DNA of 64,000 nt from Paragyromitra xinjiangensis (lineage: Eukaryota > Ascomycota > Pezizomycetes > Pezizales > Discinaceae). The stretch is from positions 992,001 through 1,056,000 of the forward strand of contig JBCAMK010000010.1 of assembly GCA_038503065.1 (NCBI GenBank), in the 5' to 3' direction. Positions 10,641-21,109 of the stretch are shown piece by piece. A program made the position numbers and the translations under genes. Under the pieces are notes generated by a model. It searched no databases. It saw nothing but the letters and a program-made list of their open reading frames with translations, and was not told the origin of the DNA. Each line of letters starts with the position of its first letter. Within the stretch, counting starts at the first letter, position 1.

Positions 10641-11240
10641 AGGTGCGAAAATGATGAGGATGAGGAAAACAAAAGATGGTGTGTATTTGAGCACTGTTAT
10701 ATAGAATTTTATGTGTAGTATCTCGGCATTGCGGCTTACAATTTTCCGGTTATAGCTCGGGTTTAAAGTCATCCGAAATTAATTAATTACTATAGCGGCT
10801 TATTTGCGGCTCGGTTAATATCATAACCGGATTAATATACCTTGGCGCGGCTCGGCTCACGCTTATAATAGCTTAGTTTCACTAATATACCTTGGTACTA
10901 CTCGGCACCACTCGGCTTACACTGATAATAGTTTAGCTTCCCTGATATACCTCGGCATTCTCAGCATTTCTCGGCATTTCTCAGCATTTCTCGGAATTTC
11001 TCGGCGCTGCTTGGCTCACCCTATTAATAGCATTGCATCACTAATATCTCTTGGTATTAACTTTATTTCTCAGCATTTATCGATTTAAATTATACTGCGG
11101 CTCTTTTGAGTACCAGCCTCTAGATCCCGAGTATCGGAAATGCGCGCATATTTTTGCGCCCGGCCGAAGGCCGGACGTGACTTGTAGTTCTATATGTACA
11201 TGTATCTGTTCTTCGTACTCTACGGGTAGGGGGGGGGGTT
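10641..11240. other. Gene-free region with short CGGCATTTCT repeats
   Basis: Contains about six degenerate copies of a C(A/G)GCATTTCT decamer at roughly 10950-11000 and other scattered CTCGGC motifs (10840-10990). The ~60-72-residue ORFs here show no family signature. Confidence 0.5.
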
Positions 11241-11249
11241 GAGCAGCGA

Positions 11250-11850
11250 ATTGACCATATGGCGCAGGCAGCGGAAGCTGCAGCAGCCAATCGACCAATT
11301 GACTGAGGCGGCGGAAGCTCAGGCAGCGGATCGACCATATGGCGGAGGCGGCGGAAGCTCAGGCAGCGGATCGACCATGTGCCAGAGGCGGCGGAAGCTC
11401 AGGCAGCGGATCGACCATGTGCCAGAGGCGGCGGAAGCTCAGGCAGCGAATCGACCAATTGGCGGAGGCGGAGGAAGCTCAGGCAGCAGATCGACGACCT
11501 CCAGGAGGCGGCGGAAGCTCAGGCTGCGGATCGACGACCTCCAGGAGGCTGCAGAGGCTCAGGCAGCGAATCGACCATATGGCGCAGGCAGCGGAGGCTG
11601 CAGCAGCAAATCGACCAATTGACTGAGGCGGCGGAAGCTCAGGCAGCGGATCGACCATGTGGCGGAGGCGGCGGAAGCTCAGGCAGCGAATCGACCATAT
11701 GGCGCAGGCAGCGGAGGCTGCTGCAGCTTAGGCGGAGGCGGCAGAAGCTCAGGCAGCGGATCGATGACCTCCAGGAGGCAGCGGAAGCTCAGGCAGTGAA
11801 TCGACCATATGGTGGAGGCAGCGGAGGCTGCAGCAGCGAATTGATCAGCA
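11250..11850 (+). repeat. 40-bp minisatellite (about 15 units), open in all three plus frames
   Basis: The anchor GCGGAAGCTC recurs at 11351, 11391, 11431 and (as GAGGAAGCTC) 11471, 11511, an exact 40-bp spacing. Units read GCGGAAGCTCAGGCAGCGGA followed by TCGACC plus a variable ATATGGCG, ATGTGCCA or AATTGGCG segment. Because 40 is not a multiple of three, each frame cycles through A-E-A-Q-A-A-D-R-P, G-G-G-S-S-G-S and R-R-R-K-L-R-Q-R-I-D, giving overlapping ORFs up to 174 residues. I do not call them genes. Confidence 0.9.
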
Positions 11851-12278
11851 TATTGAGCTCGCTTAGGCGGAAGCAGAGGAAACGGATCGAAGCGAGTCTA
11901 TGAGGCATATCAGCGGGAGTCAAATAAACGGAATCAAGACGTTACCTAGGAGGTTCTTTGCAAGCAGAGCTTGGTACTTTGAGCCTAAAAGTCACGATGT
12001 TAGCGAAGTACCATGGTACAGCGAGGTAGGGAATGGGTGGGAGGGAATAGGGGATGGGTGGCGGAATAAGGGATGGGTAGGAGGGAATAGGGGGAAGCAA
12101 TAGTAGGAAGGACGGGAGAGGTGGAGATTGGTGTCTTATTAGGCGTTGCTTTGGCGACCGCATGGTACTAAGCGATGACTAAGCGACCTGGAGATTTTTG
12201 AAAATCGCTAAGTGCCTGAGGGGAGGCGAGGTGAATTTTGCTAAGTCCCGAAGTTTCAGGGACTTAGAAAAAAATCGA
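11851..12278. other. Spacer, nothing recognised
   Basis: Non-coding sequence with GGGATGGGTGG-type short repeats (12035-12090) and recurring CTAAG/AAGCGA motifs (12160-12300). No gene signature. Confidence 0.4.
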
Positions 12279-12570
12279 TCAGGCAGCCTGCTGGATTTCG
12301 CTAAGTGCCACATCCGGGTGCAGGTGGTCGCAGCAAAGCTGCAGCCAAGCACCAGGAGGCCGGAGTGCTGTGCAGCCTGCGCCCACACAGGCCAGCGCTT
12401 GGAGCAGCTCGCCTAGGCGATCGGGAAGGCCACAAACGCAGCGGGCGGAATATGGCCTTCCGGAAGACAGGAAAGTGTCGGGGCGACATTTATTTTTGCT
12501 GATGTTGAGGAGGATTGCCTGGTACCAGCTGTTGCCCCAATTCGGGCGTGTCGAACTATTTAGGGTGCAG

Positions 12571-13303
12571 TGTAACGGGGGTTGTCCGCTAGACAACTGC
12601 TAAGGCTATGTAGGAAAACGGCCGTTGCTCATACTAAAGTCAGGCTGAGATCTTAAAGTATTTTCGTGCAGTATACTCAATAATCTTAAGGGCGGAACTC
12701 GGTAATTCTCGTCACTAGGTCTCTGGTTGAAGATGGAGAAGAGTAACTGGTGGCGGGGCTCACCAGTATTTGTAGTACTGCATGCTCGCCGCCTCTACTC
12801 AGTTCTACTCAGCTGGGGGATCCGGTTAACCCTGAATCCTGTCAGTGATCATGGGCGGGTCTCTTCGGAAGTGTTCTCTCACATTCCGCTGGAGTTCTGC
12901 ACCTCATGTGCAACCGCTCCTCATGCACTGCTCTACCAGTCAGGACTCTATGATCCGCCAGCCTAGTCCTACGGGACTACTTGCATGGCGCTGATCAGTC
13001 CATAGTTGCGTCAGGTGTCCGCTAGAATAGTTCTCCCAGTTGCGTCGCCTATCAGCCATAGCTGGTGGGGCATGCACAGGCGTATTAGGAACTCAACCAC
13101 ATCTCTAAGTGTTTGATGTCATCGGAGATCTGCTACAGGCCCGTCAGCCTTAGCACCTCCGGATGTTCCTAACCACCAGGTCAGCGGGGTACTGGTGTTC
13201 CCTAGCATGTGGTAGCTACTCCACTCATGCTGGTCCTTGTACCTCTCCATCTGCCCGGGTCTATTCTACCTTTCGCATGTAACAGCCTTGTGGGTCCGTT
13301 ACA
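12571..13303 (-). mobile_element. Solo LTR S1 (diverged S-family), TSD TGCAG
   Basis: It begins TGTAACGG, ends CCGTTACA, and is flanked by a perfect 5-bp duplication TGCAG (12566-12570 and 13304-13308). Its length is 733 bp. Motifs such as ACGGCCGTTGC and AATCTTAAGGG match the reverse complement of LTR S5 (53868-54569), so it lies in the minus orientation and is much more diverged than the other copies. It interrupts LINE-X. TG...CA ends plus a 5-bp TSD fit an LTR retrotransposon remnant; no internal coding region of this family is in the window. Confidence 0.8.
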
Positions 13304-13985
13304 TGCAGTCAAGAGCAAGGTACGGTGAAGAATTCAGTGTGCCACAGGGGCATGTGGAAGGGGGGAAAAGAGGATTTGGATCCGCTTTAGTTTGTTGTGT
13401 ACGGAGTAACGATATCGCTTTTGCTTGGGTTCGTCGAAGGAATTGCAGGACGGGGGGAGGGTTCAGGGCAACTGCTGTTTCAGTTGTTTCTTGCCATTTT
13501 TTGAGGAGGGAAATTTTGGGCTGTAGCCGAAGCCAGCCTAAAGTTGTGCATGAGTGTCGGCAGGGGGTGAGGGAAAGGCCAGCTTTGGCCATGGTATCAG
13601 CTATTTCATTACCCACAATATTGGTGTGAGATGGAGTCCATCTCCCCGTGACCGGGGCATTCAAATTGTGTAGGGTATGTATATGCGTGAGGGTGGCTTT
13701 TAGAAACTGACGATTGGAGGTGACGTTGCCAGCGAGGGCTCGAAGAGCATTCTGATTGTCGATACAAAGGTAAACGGGTGTATTGTTGACTGGTAGGCGT
13801 TGTATGAGATATTGGAGGGCTTCCTGTATTCCATGGATTTCGGCGTCCTCGTTTTCACATTGGTGTCCCAGATTGCAGTTGCCTTGGTATGATTGGGTAG
13901 TGTTGCCGTATTGTATGAATTGGATATTCCAGCCAGATGCTGTGACTCCATTCTCCGCTTTGGAGCCATCTGAGTAGAGTACCCA

Positions 13986-15903
13986 TTATTTATTTATTTA
14001 TTTATTGCTCATATTGCATAAATCCGTAACGGATATGGCATACAGTGAAAGGAAACCCCCATGACCGCACAATAACTTAACAAAAGAAAATCCTCCGCGA
14101 ACATGAACCAACTAGTTAGTAGATATCCACATCAGATATCTTTCGCGAAAAACATAAGAAAAGTAAATCAAAAACAAATAACATAAAAGATAACAAAAGA
14201 GGAAATAACAATTTATCTCAAAGTTCTACCGAACAGTAGAAACGAACAGAATAACAATCGACAGTGTAAAATCATAGGGAAATACTCAAACAGTTTCATA
14301 ATCAGAAATCCTCCACACGGTCATGTTCCATCTCACCCCACTTTCAGGGTCTTCATCAGTTTTCTATCGTCCTTCACCATCGCATGCTTTGGGCCTGTAG
14401 CCCGTTCTTTCTAGCCGTTCTCTCCTTCTCCTTCGTTTTCTTCCTCTTCATCGTTGTAGAGGTAAATTCCTTGGTGGGAATACCTGTTGTCTTCTTGTCG
14501 TTCCAGGGTCCAATTTCTGGTAGCGATTTGGGTAGGTGTGAGGAATGTTTCAATGGTGGCAGCCAGGCCGGCATTGGTGTGCATTGCAGTTCTCCATGTG
14601 AGTGGCATTGGTTTGAGGGCTGCTTTGAGTGCTTTGCGATGGGCAGGAAGTGGTTCCTGGCCACATTCTAGCAGTAGGTGTTGTGGTGTTTGGTTATCGA
14701 AGCCACATTTGCATTTAGTGTCTTCAATGTTGTTGGTAGGGATTCTGGCAAGGTAGGATTTGGTGTATCCATGTCCGGTTCTCATTTGAGTGATGGTGGA
14801 GGCTGTTCTTCTGGGGATGTTTCCCCTCAGCGGGGCACTTGGTTTCAGTGCTGGTTGTCCGTAGTAGCTGCGGCCTTTCTTTGCCTGCTTCCATTTGGCT
14901 TTCCATGTCGTCAGGGAGTGTTCCTTGATGTTTCTCTTGAGGTATGTGATGGAGGTGAGGACATCTGATTGTATCCTGGTTCCTTGGGCTCCTATCTTGG
15001 CGAGCTTATCAGCTAGCTCGTTGCCGGCAACGTTGACATGTCCTGGTACCCAATAAACATGGGTTTTGATGCCACTGTCTTCGAGTTGAAGCAAGTTGTT
15101 GCGGGCTTCAATGACCAGGTGTTGGCCTGGCATAGGAAGGGGTGTTGTCATTCGTTGTACTGCTGCTTGGTTGTCGCAGTAGATGTAGACATCGTTTGTC
15201 AGGTGAGGTGATCGTTGTACTTGTAGGATTGCATGCTTAGTGGCTTTTGCAATACCATAAAGTTCTGCGTCGAAGACTTCATTTTCTTTGCCGAGGTGGA
15301 AGGATTTGTTGACCACAGAGTGACCTCTGCGGAAACCAGCAACTCCAGCTCCTGTTTTGCCTTCCAGGAGGGAGCCATCAGTGTAGAATACTAGGCGATC
15401 AGTCCTAGTACTGTCTCCAGCTGTGTGGTTCCGATGGTTTTCTGCTGCTGCGTCTTTGTCTGAAGGGTCAATGTAGATGTCTATGGTGTTTTGGTGCCAT
15501 AGTGGACATGCCAGATTGTCTACGCATTCAATCTCTGATTGTGGCTGGATCCATTTGTTGGTAGATGCCAGTATCCTATGTAGTCTTGTTTCGTATTTGG
15601 GGGAGGTGGTGGTTTGGTGCCATGGAGTGTTGTTGGAGCTATCTGGGTTGTTGTTTTCCTGGGTTGAAGGCCAGGAATCAGGGCAGAGGGAGGTGATGGG
15701 ATGGGTGTTGGGTAGGGAAAGGACTCGGAGTGCATATTTCCTTTGCAACTCGTCCAATCTGATTGGGGTAGGGAGAAGTCCTGTCTCTGCTTCCAGGGCA
15801 TGGACAGGTGATGTTCTGAAGGCTCCAGCAATCTTGCGCATTGCTTGATTCTGGACTTTCTGGATGGTGTTGCTGAGTCCAATCTGCCCGTTCCACCATA
15901 CTT
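13986..15903 (-). mobile_element. LINE-A copy, 5'-truncated, with (AAAT)n tail and 13-bp TSD
   Basis: Flanked by AGTAGAGTACCCA at 13973-13985 and 15904-15916. On the minus strand it ends in an AATAAATAAATAA tail preceded by the ATCCG-TTA-CGGAT hairpin (14022-14034). The 5' end is truncated inside ORF2 at 15903, typical of target-primed reverse transcription. It is inserted in LINE-X. The 3' tail structure is shared with the half-LINEs H1-H6, making this family a candidate supplier of reverse transcriptase for them (inference). Confidence 0.85.
14411..15903 (-). CDS. LINE-A ORF2 C-terminal fragment (RT thumb and RNase H)
   Basis: The frame is open from the truncated 5' end (V-W-W-N-G-Q-I-G) through the first ATG at 15841 to the stop at 14411. 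The region A-L-E-A-E-T-G-L-L-P and A-L-R-V-L-S-L-P is the post-RT segment of Tad1-like polymerases. RNase H follows with F-Y-T-D-G-S, D-A-E-L-Y-G-I, I-Y-C-D-N-Q-A-A-V and A-G-N-E-L-A-D-K-L-A, so all four acidic residues are present. A C-K-C-G ... H-L-L-L-E-C finger and an acidic tail (E-E-E-E-N-E-G-E) end the protein. It lacks endonuclease and RT because of 5' truncation and cannot be a functional retrotransposase. Confidence 0.8.
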
Positions 15904-16363
15904 AGTAGAGTACCCAGGCACTGGAAAGGCTGTGAAGCCTGTAACGGGTACGCCGTTACTGCCTCTAGTGTTTTAGTGTTTTAATTCTACGGCCCTGATA
16001 CTAAAGTATATCGCCTCATCCACCGCCAACTACAAATAAATCCTCCCCGTCAAAAAACAATCAAACTTATAACAATCATAAAGGAAAATAATAACAAAAA
16101 CCCTTCAAAAAGAAAAAATAACTGAAAGGAAAAACAAATCAATCATCTTCCTCCTAATCGCTAAAATTTTATAACCCTATTAGGTTGATATAGGAAAAGA
16201 ACTCGGAAAAATTTAACTTAGGCGAAAAGAAAATATTCCAATCTGGTTCTGAAGCTTTGAAAAAATCTTGTCGTTCTTTAATTCTGAGTTTGCAGGACAT
16301 GATGCGGTGGTAGGAGCCATCCTGTTCGCCGCATGTGCATGTGAGGGGATCGGTGAATCCAGT

Positions 16364-18663
16364 TATTTATTTAATTATTATTCATACTCGCATGCATCCG
16401 AAACGGATATGGCATACAGCAAAAGAAAACCCAACAGGAACATAAAAGAAAACAAAAACAAAACTAACTAATCCTCCGCCAGTTCCAACCCAGCCTCTTC
16501 TAGGCTCATCGTCAATGAATGTGTTAATACCCCGATCTAGTGACTCCCTCTCACAGTGTCAAGACTACCCTGGGCATTCTTCTCTCACCATCACATGTTT
16601 TGTGCCTATAGCACTCCCTCCACTAAGCCCGAAGGCCCATGAGGGCTGGATAAATCAATACAGGTAGGGGGGAAACTTTAAAGAACCATGCGATCCTGAC
16701 GTTCGCTGGCCTTAAGTCTTGCTTCAGTGAGTTTGAGGCAACCAGAAAAGTTACCACGATGCTGTTCGTCACAGTTCTTGCAACGGATGATAGTATGGAG
16801 GCAAGGAGCTCCCTTGATGGTGCAAGAGGAGGTTGCGCAGGAGTGGGAGGATGCTGTATGAGGCCCAGCACAGATGTTGCAGTAAGGCGTTTTGCTGGTA
16901 CAGCGTTGTTGTGGATGGCCAAAGGCCAGACAGGTTGTGCATTGGGTATCTGGTCCGAAGCGAAGGTATTTGGTGACTTTATGGCGAAGTCCAAAGAGTG
17001 AGAGCCCTCTTTCAAGGGCAGTGGTGGCAGGTTGTTTCCCCACAATGGTCAAAACCATGGAAGAGGCCTGCTTTCCCTCTCTCTGCTCAGGCCTAGTGAG
17101 CCAGCGAGGGTCGCGGAGTAGGGTGGTGCCTGGGTTGAACTGCTCAACCTCAGATCTGATCTGCTGGAATCCCTCTTCGCCAGAGGGGATGGAGGTGGGG
17201 ACATTGTGCACAACAACTTGGGTAAGGATGGCTTCCTTTTCCATGCTGGTGGCATTGGGGATGGTGTTGCGAACTACTTCTTCAAGCTTTTGTCTCTGCT
17301 TGAGAAGGGAGTCGGAGGTGGTGGAAGTGACAGCAATGAGCTGCACATGGTGTGCTGGTGTGAATCGCACCTCTGCAATCAATGGCTTGTCTAGGGCAGC
17401 ATTGACTGCATTGCGAATGAGGAGTGGGGTGATATCATCAGGAATGGGTAGACCATTCCTGGTGATGATTAGGGTACGGTCGCGTTTTGGGGGGTTTGCT
17501 GGTGGTTTTGTAGGCTTGGAGGCCTTGCTGGCGGGTCTAGGAGCCCTTTTAGAGGCAACCTGAGCCCAGGAGGTGGTGGGTGGCAGGGGAGCAGCTGCTG
17601 GAGGTAGGGGGAGGTTGGCAGAAGTCAGAATGGTTGTAAGCGTCCGTTTCTGTTCCAAGTCTGCAACCTTGGAGGTGAGGGTAGCCACCTTTTCCACTAG
17701 AGCTGGGTCATTGTGGAAGGTAGGGGCTGGTGGGGGTGTGAGGATAGCTTTTTCAAGCTGCTTGACGCGTTTGGTGAGTGCTTTGATGAGCCTGTTCTGC
17801 TCATCCATCACTGCGAAGAGGGAGGGATTGTAGTTCTCCCCAGTACCAATGGCACCAAGGCGATCTAGGTTGCTGTTAGAGTCGTCCATCTGGATGACTG
17901 GAGGTAGGGTGGTGGAAAAGGTGAGAGGTCCCTCAGTGTCCGTCATGTCAGAGTCAGACTCTTCCAGGAGGACAGAGCCACTGTCTGTAGGCTCTGTGGC
18001 GGGCAGGGAGGCATAGTGGGGTAGGGGGACTGCTAGGTGAAGTGGCAGGGCTTGAGTGGGTGTTTGCTCTGGGTCTCCATCGAGCAGAGGCGAAAAGCGG
18101 GTGTTTGGGGGTGTTGTAGGGGCGCCAAATGGCGTTTGGAGCGAGTTTTGGGGTGAACTGGTCACAGAAGAGGGAGACCTGAAGCCTCTGCCTCTCCCTC
18201 TGCCTCTAGACGAAGAGGAAGACAAGGAGGAGGGTCCTGAACCGACAGGAGGTAGGAGGGGTGGTGCTGGGCCCTGGAGGGGGTCCCTGGCGGAGGGGGG
18301 TGGGAAATCGAGCAGAACTTCTGCAGTTCTGGTCGGATCCGAACGAACGAGAGGGCGATCGAACGGGCGCGCTGAGGCGGTTCCAAAAAGCCCGGGGTCG
18401 AGCTAATCGGACGAAAACTGGTGGAGTTATGACAAAATGCAGATTGCCAAAGTTTGGTGAGGTTTTTGTTGTTGGGGGGGAAAAGAGGGGTAAAACAGCG
18501 AATTCAACAACAACTTTTGCAAATCCGGAGCAAACCAGACGTACGATAGCAGGATCGAACGGGGGCAGCAAGGCGAGTCCGAATAATCAAAAAGTAGAGC
18601 AATCGGAGTAAAACTGGTGGAGTTGTGACCAAAAAGTCACTTTGGCGTTGTTGTTGTCAGTTT
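16364..18663 (-). mobile_element. Half-LINE H1 (ORF1-only non-LTR element), 2300 bp
   Basis: Bounded by 13-bp TSD CGGTGAATCCAGT (16351-16363 and 18664-18676), inserted into the RNase H region of LINE-C1. On the minus strand: 5' leader beginning A-C-T-GACAACAACAACGCC with two ~185-bp monomers, one ORF1, about 310 bp of 3' UTR, the ATCCG-TTT-CGGAT hairpin, and an imperfect AAT/AAAT tail. No ORF2 is present between ORF1 and the tail. Confidence 0.85.
16678..18225 (-). CDS. Half-LINE H1 ORF1 protein, 515 aa
   Basis: It starts M-S-S-S-S-S followed by R-G-R-G-R-G-R-G-F (an RG box), then P/S/T-rich sequence, a coiled-coil near residues 150-200 (L-I-K-A-L-T-K-R-V-K-Q-L-E-K-A-I and V-E-K-V-A-T-L-T-S-K-V-A-D-L-E-Q), and an S-W-A-Q-V-A-S-K linker. 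A folded block begins L-I-I-T-R-N-G-L-P-I-P. The C-terminus has three zinc knuckles (C-T-T-C-L-A-F-G-H-P-Q-Q-R-C; C-N-I-C-A-G-P-H; C-K-N-C-D-E-Q-H). This is the architecture of LINE ORF1/gag proteins that bind their own RNA. Intact, subfamily Hb (with H4 and H5). Confidence 0.8.
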   Translation of the reverse strand: MSSSSSRGRGRGRGFRSPSSVTSSPQNSLQTPFGAPTTPPNTRFSPLLDGDPEQTPTQALPLHLAVPLPHYASLPATEPTDSGSVLLEESDSDMTDTEGPLTFSTTLPPVIQMDDSNSNLDRLGAIGTGENYNPSLFAVMDEQNRLIKALTKRVKQLEKAILTPPPAPTFHNDPALVEKVATLTSKVADLEQKRTLTTILTSANLPLPPAAAPLPPTTSWAQVASKRAPRPASKASKPTKPPANPPKRDRTLIITRNGLPIPDDITPLLIRNAVNAALDKPLIAEVRFTPAHHVQLIAVTSTTSDSLLKQRQKLEEVVRNTIPNATSMEKEAILTQVVVHNVPTSIPSGEEGFQQIRSEVEQFNPGTTLLRDPRWLTRPEQREGKQASSMVLTIVGKQPATTALERGLSLFGLRHKVTKYLRFGPDTQCTTCLAFGHPQQRCTSKTPYCNICAGPHTASSHSCATSSCTIKGAPCLHTIIRCKNCDEQHRGNFSGCLKLTEARLKASERQDRMVL

Positions 18664-21109
18664 CGGTGAATCCAGTGGGATCAATAAAGTGCGCTTGATT
18701 ACGTATTTGCGCAAGTTTGGAAAAATGTTTTTGTGGAAGTGATGTGAGGTGTTGCGCGATGTGGAGTGCAGGGGGCTTTGTGATGTCAGAGGCCCATGAT
18801 TTGAGTAGGTGTTTTTTGGGTAGGAGTGAGAGATGTCCTAGGGTGAGGCGGTGCCATGGGCAGAGGGGTTTATTGTGGGCGAATGTGGCCAATTGATCGG
18901 CTTTCTCATTGCCGAGGATTTGTGTGTGGGAGGGAGTCCATATGCCATGGATGGACCATCCTTTGTTTTGGAGTGAATTGCATGCGTTAAGTGCGTGCCA
19001 TAGGTATTCTTTGTTGTGTGTGGGTCCTCCTGCGAGTGACTTTAGGGCATTTTGGTTGTCAACGCATATATAAATGGGAGTGGGATAAACTATGTGTTGG
19101 AGCAAGAGGGCTAAGGCTTCTTGTATGGCGTGAATTTCAGCGTCTTCATTTTCGGCGTGGTATCCGAGTGCGCAGGAATGTGTTTAAGTTTGAGTGGTGA
19201 TGCCATATCGTATGTGGGCGATGTATGTTGTGGAGGATGAATGTCCATTATCGTTGAGGGAGCCATCGGTGTAAAGGAGCCAGGCGTTTTCGAGTGTGCC
19301 TGTCCAGTTAATGTGTTGCGTGGCTGTTTGTTGTTTGGAAAGTTGGGAAATTTGTAGAGAGCTTGATGTGAGGAAGGGAGGGTGAAAGGAATATTCGAGT
19401 CTTTCGAGGGTTTGATTGTTAATGAGTGGTTGAAGCAAGGATGCTATTCTTTTGAGTCCTGTGCCTTTGTATTCTGTTGTTTGTGGAAGAAATTTGAGTA
19501 GTGGAAGGAAGGCTGGGTTGTGTGCATTATTTTTTAGGATGCGGATGCCGTATTTTTGTGAATGATAATCTAATAATAAATTGAGCGGTGGTAAGGCAGC
19601 TTCATGTAGTAGGTGGGTTATTTTGGTGTATCTGGGAAGGCCCGTGATGAGGTGGGCAAGGCTGTGATATGCTGGTTGAATGTTATCTATTATGGTGGGT
19701 GCGCCTGTCCACCATATGGGGGAGCCCCATAGCATTTTGGGGATGTGGACTATGTGTAGTATGTGATTTATTGTGGCAGGAGTGAGATGTATGGACTTGA
19801 GGAGAGGATAAATGGCTCCTTTGGTTTTGAGTAGGGAAGCGATGATGTGATGAGTGTGTTGATGGAAGGTTAATCTTCGGTCAATGATGAGGCCTAGCAT
19901 ACAATTTTGTTCGGTGGGTGAGATGCTTTGATCGTAGAGTGTGATGGAAGTGGGAGAAGGATCTTTGACTCTGGAACTAAGTCTCAGATGCATGAGTTCT
20001 GTTTTTGGCGGGGAGAAAAGGATGTTGAGGTGTGAGCCTCTTTCGATTTTGAGGTTGAGGCGCTGTTGTAGTGTCATGGTGGCAAATTTTTGTGAGAAGC
20101 TTGCTTGTAGCATGGCGTTGTCATCAATGTAGGTATTGGAATAAGTAAGATTGGAAGGTGATGGTTCGATGTCTAATGCGGCACTGTATATGGTGAAGGC
20201 AATGGAAGAAACGGCAGATCCTTGAGGGAGTCCGCTGTTGAAGGCTAGTGTTGGACTTGTGGTACTGTTGAATCAGAAGGCTATTGTTCGGTTGGTGGTG
20301 AAGCTTTGGTACCATTGTATTAGGTATGTGGGAAACTTAAAGTGAAGGAAAATTGCGGTCATTTGTTGATGAATGACGCAGTTAAAGGCTCCTTCGATGT
20401 CTGTGGTAAGGATGGAGGGTCGTAATTGTTTCTGATGTCCTGTTGTGGCGGGGATATCAAGCCAGGATTGTGATGGTGTGATGATTTGTTGAAGGGAATC
20501 TATTGCTGAGATGCCTGTGCGTCCGCCTGTGTGTTGATGGTTGATAGCTACGGAATTTATTGCAGCGATTTCTAGTTGTCTGGTGATGATGCGTTCTAGA
20601 AGTTTGCCAAGGCATGATAATAATGAAATGGGGCGATAGGCGTTGGGCTTTGAATAATCGTCTTTGCCTGTTTTAGGTATAGGTGTGACGATTGCTTGTT
20701 TCCATATGTCAGGGAAGGCGCCAAAATGGAGGGCAGCTGTAAATATTTTTGGGATGAGTAGGGGAGCGGCTTGATGGGCATGTTGTATGTGAGGATAGAG
20801 GATTCCGTCGGGTCCTGGAGTGGATGCAGGGGAAGTTTTGGCGAGCAGTTTGGAAATTAGCTCTGGAGTGATGTGGGGTGTGTTGAGGGATTGATCTGAG
20901 GCGGGTGGGGGAAGCCAGTTTTGTGGTAGTGGCTGGGGGGAAGCGAGGATAGGTGGGAAGAAGGTAGATTTGAAAGCATTGCATTGTGCTTCGAAGCTGG
21001 GTGCGTTATGTAGAGGTTGTATGGTTGTGGGGGGTCTGCGGCCATTGGTTTGCTTGATGGCCTGCCAGACTTGTTTGGGGTCATTGGTGGATAAACGTTG
21101 GTGCCAGTG

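Larger units (their letters stand above)
12279..15939 (-). pseudogene. LINE-X remnant: RNase H and C-terminus of a Tad-like ORF2, split by two insertions
   Basis: Minus-strand pieces 15917-15939, 13309-13985 and 12279-12570 form one RNase H region once a solo LTR and LINE-A are removed. Catalytic motifs are visible: Y-S-D-G-S-K (about 13965-13980), E-D-A-E-I-H, C-I-D-N-Q-N-A-L and G-N-E-I-A-D. A C-P-C-G ... C finger-like tail follows, and the join across the LTR continues as D-C-T-L-N-S-S. Upstream (towards higher coordinates) it is cut by LTR S2 at 15940, so RT and endonuclease domains are missing. The 3' end is not defined. It is the oldest layer of the nest. Confidence 0.7.

Noticed and set aside
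11239..11903. ORFs of 95-174 aa over the 40-bp minisatellite
   Set aside because: All three frames encode the same rotating repeat; no domain, no start context, no flanking exon.
17049..17563. Plus-strand ORFs (up to 223 aa) opposite half-LINE gag genes
   Set aside because: They are antisense shadows recurring in each H copy, explained by the GC-rich coding strand.
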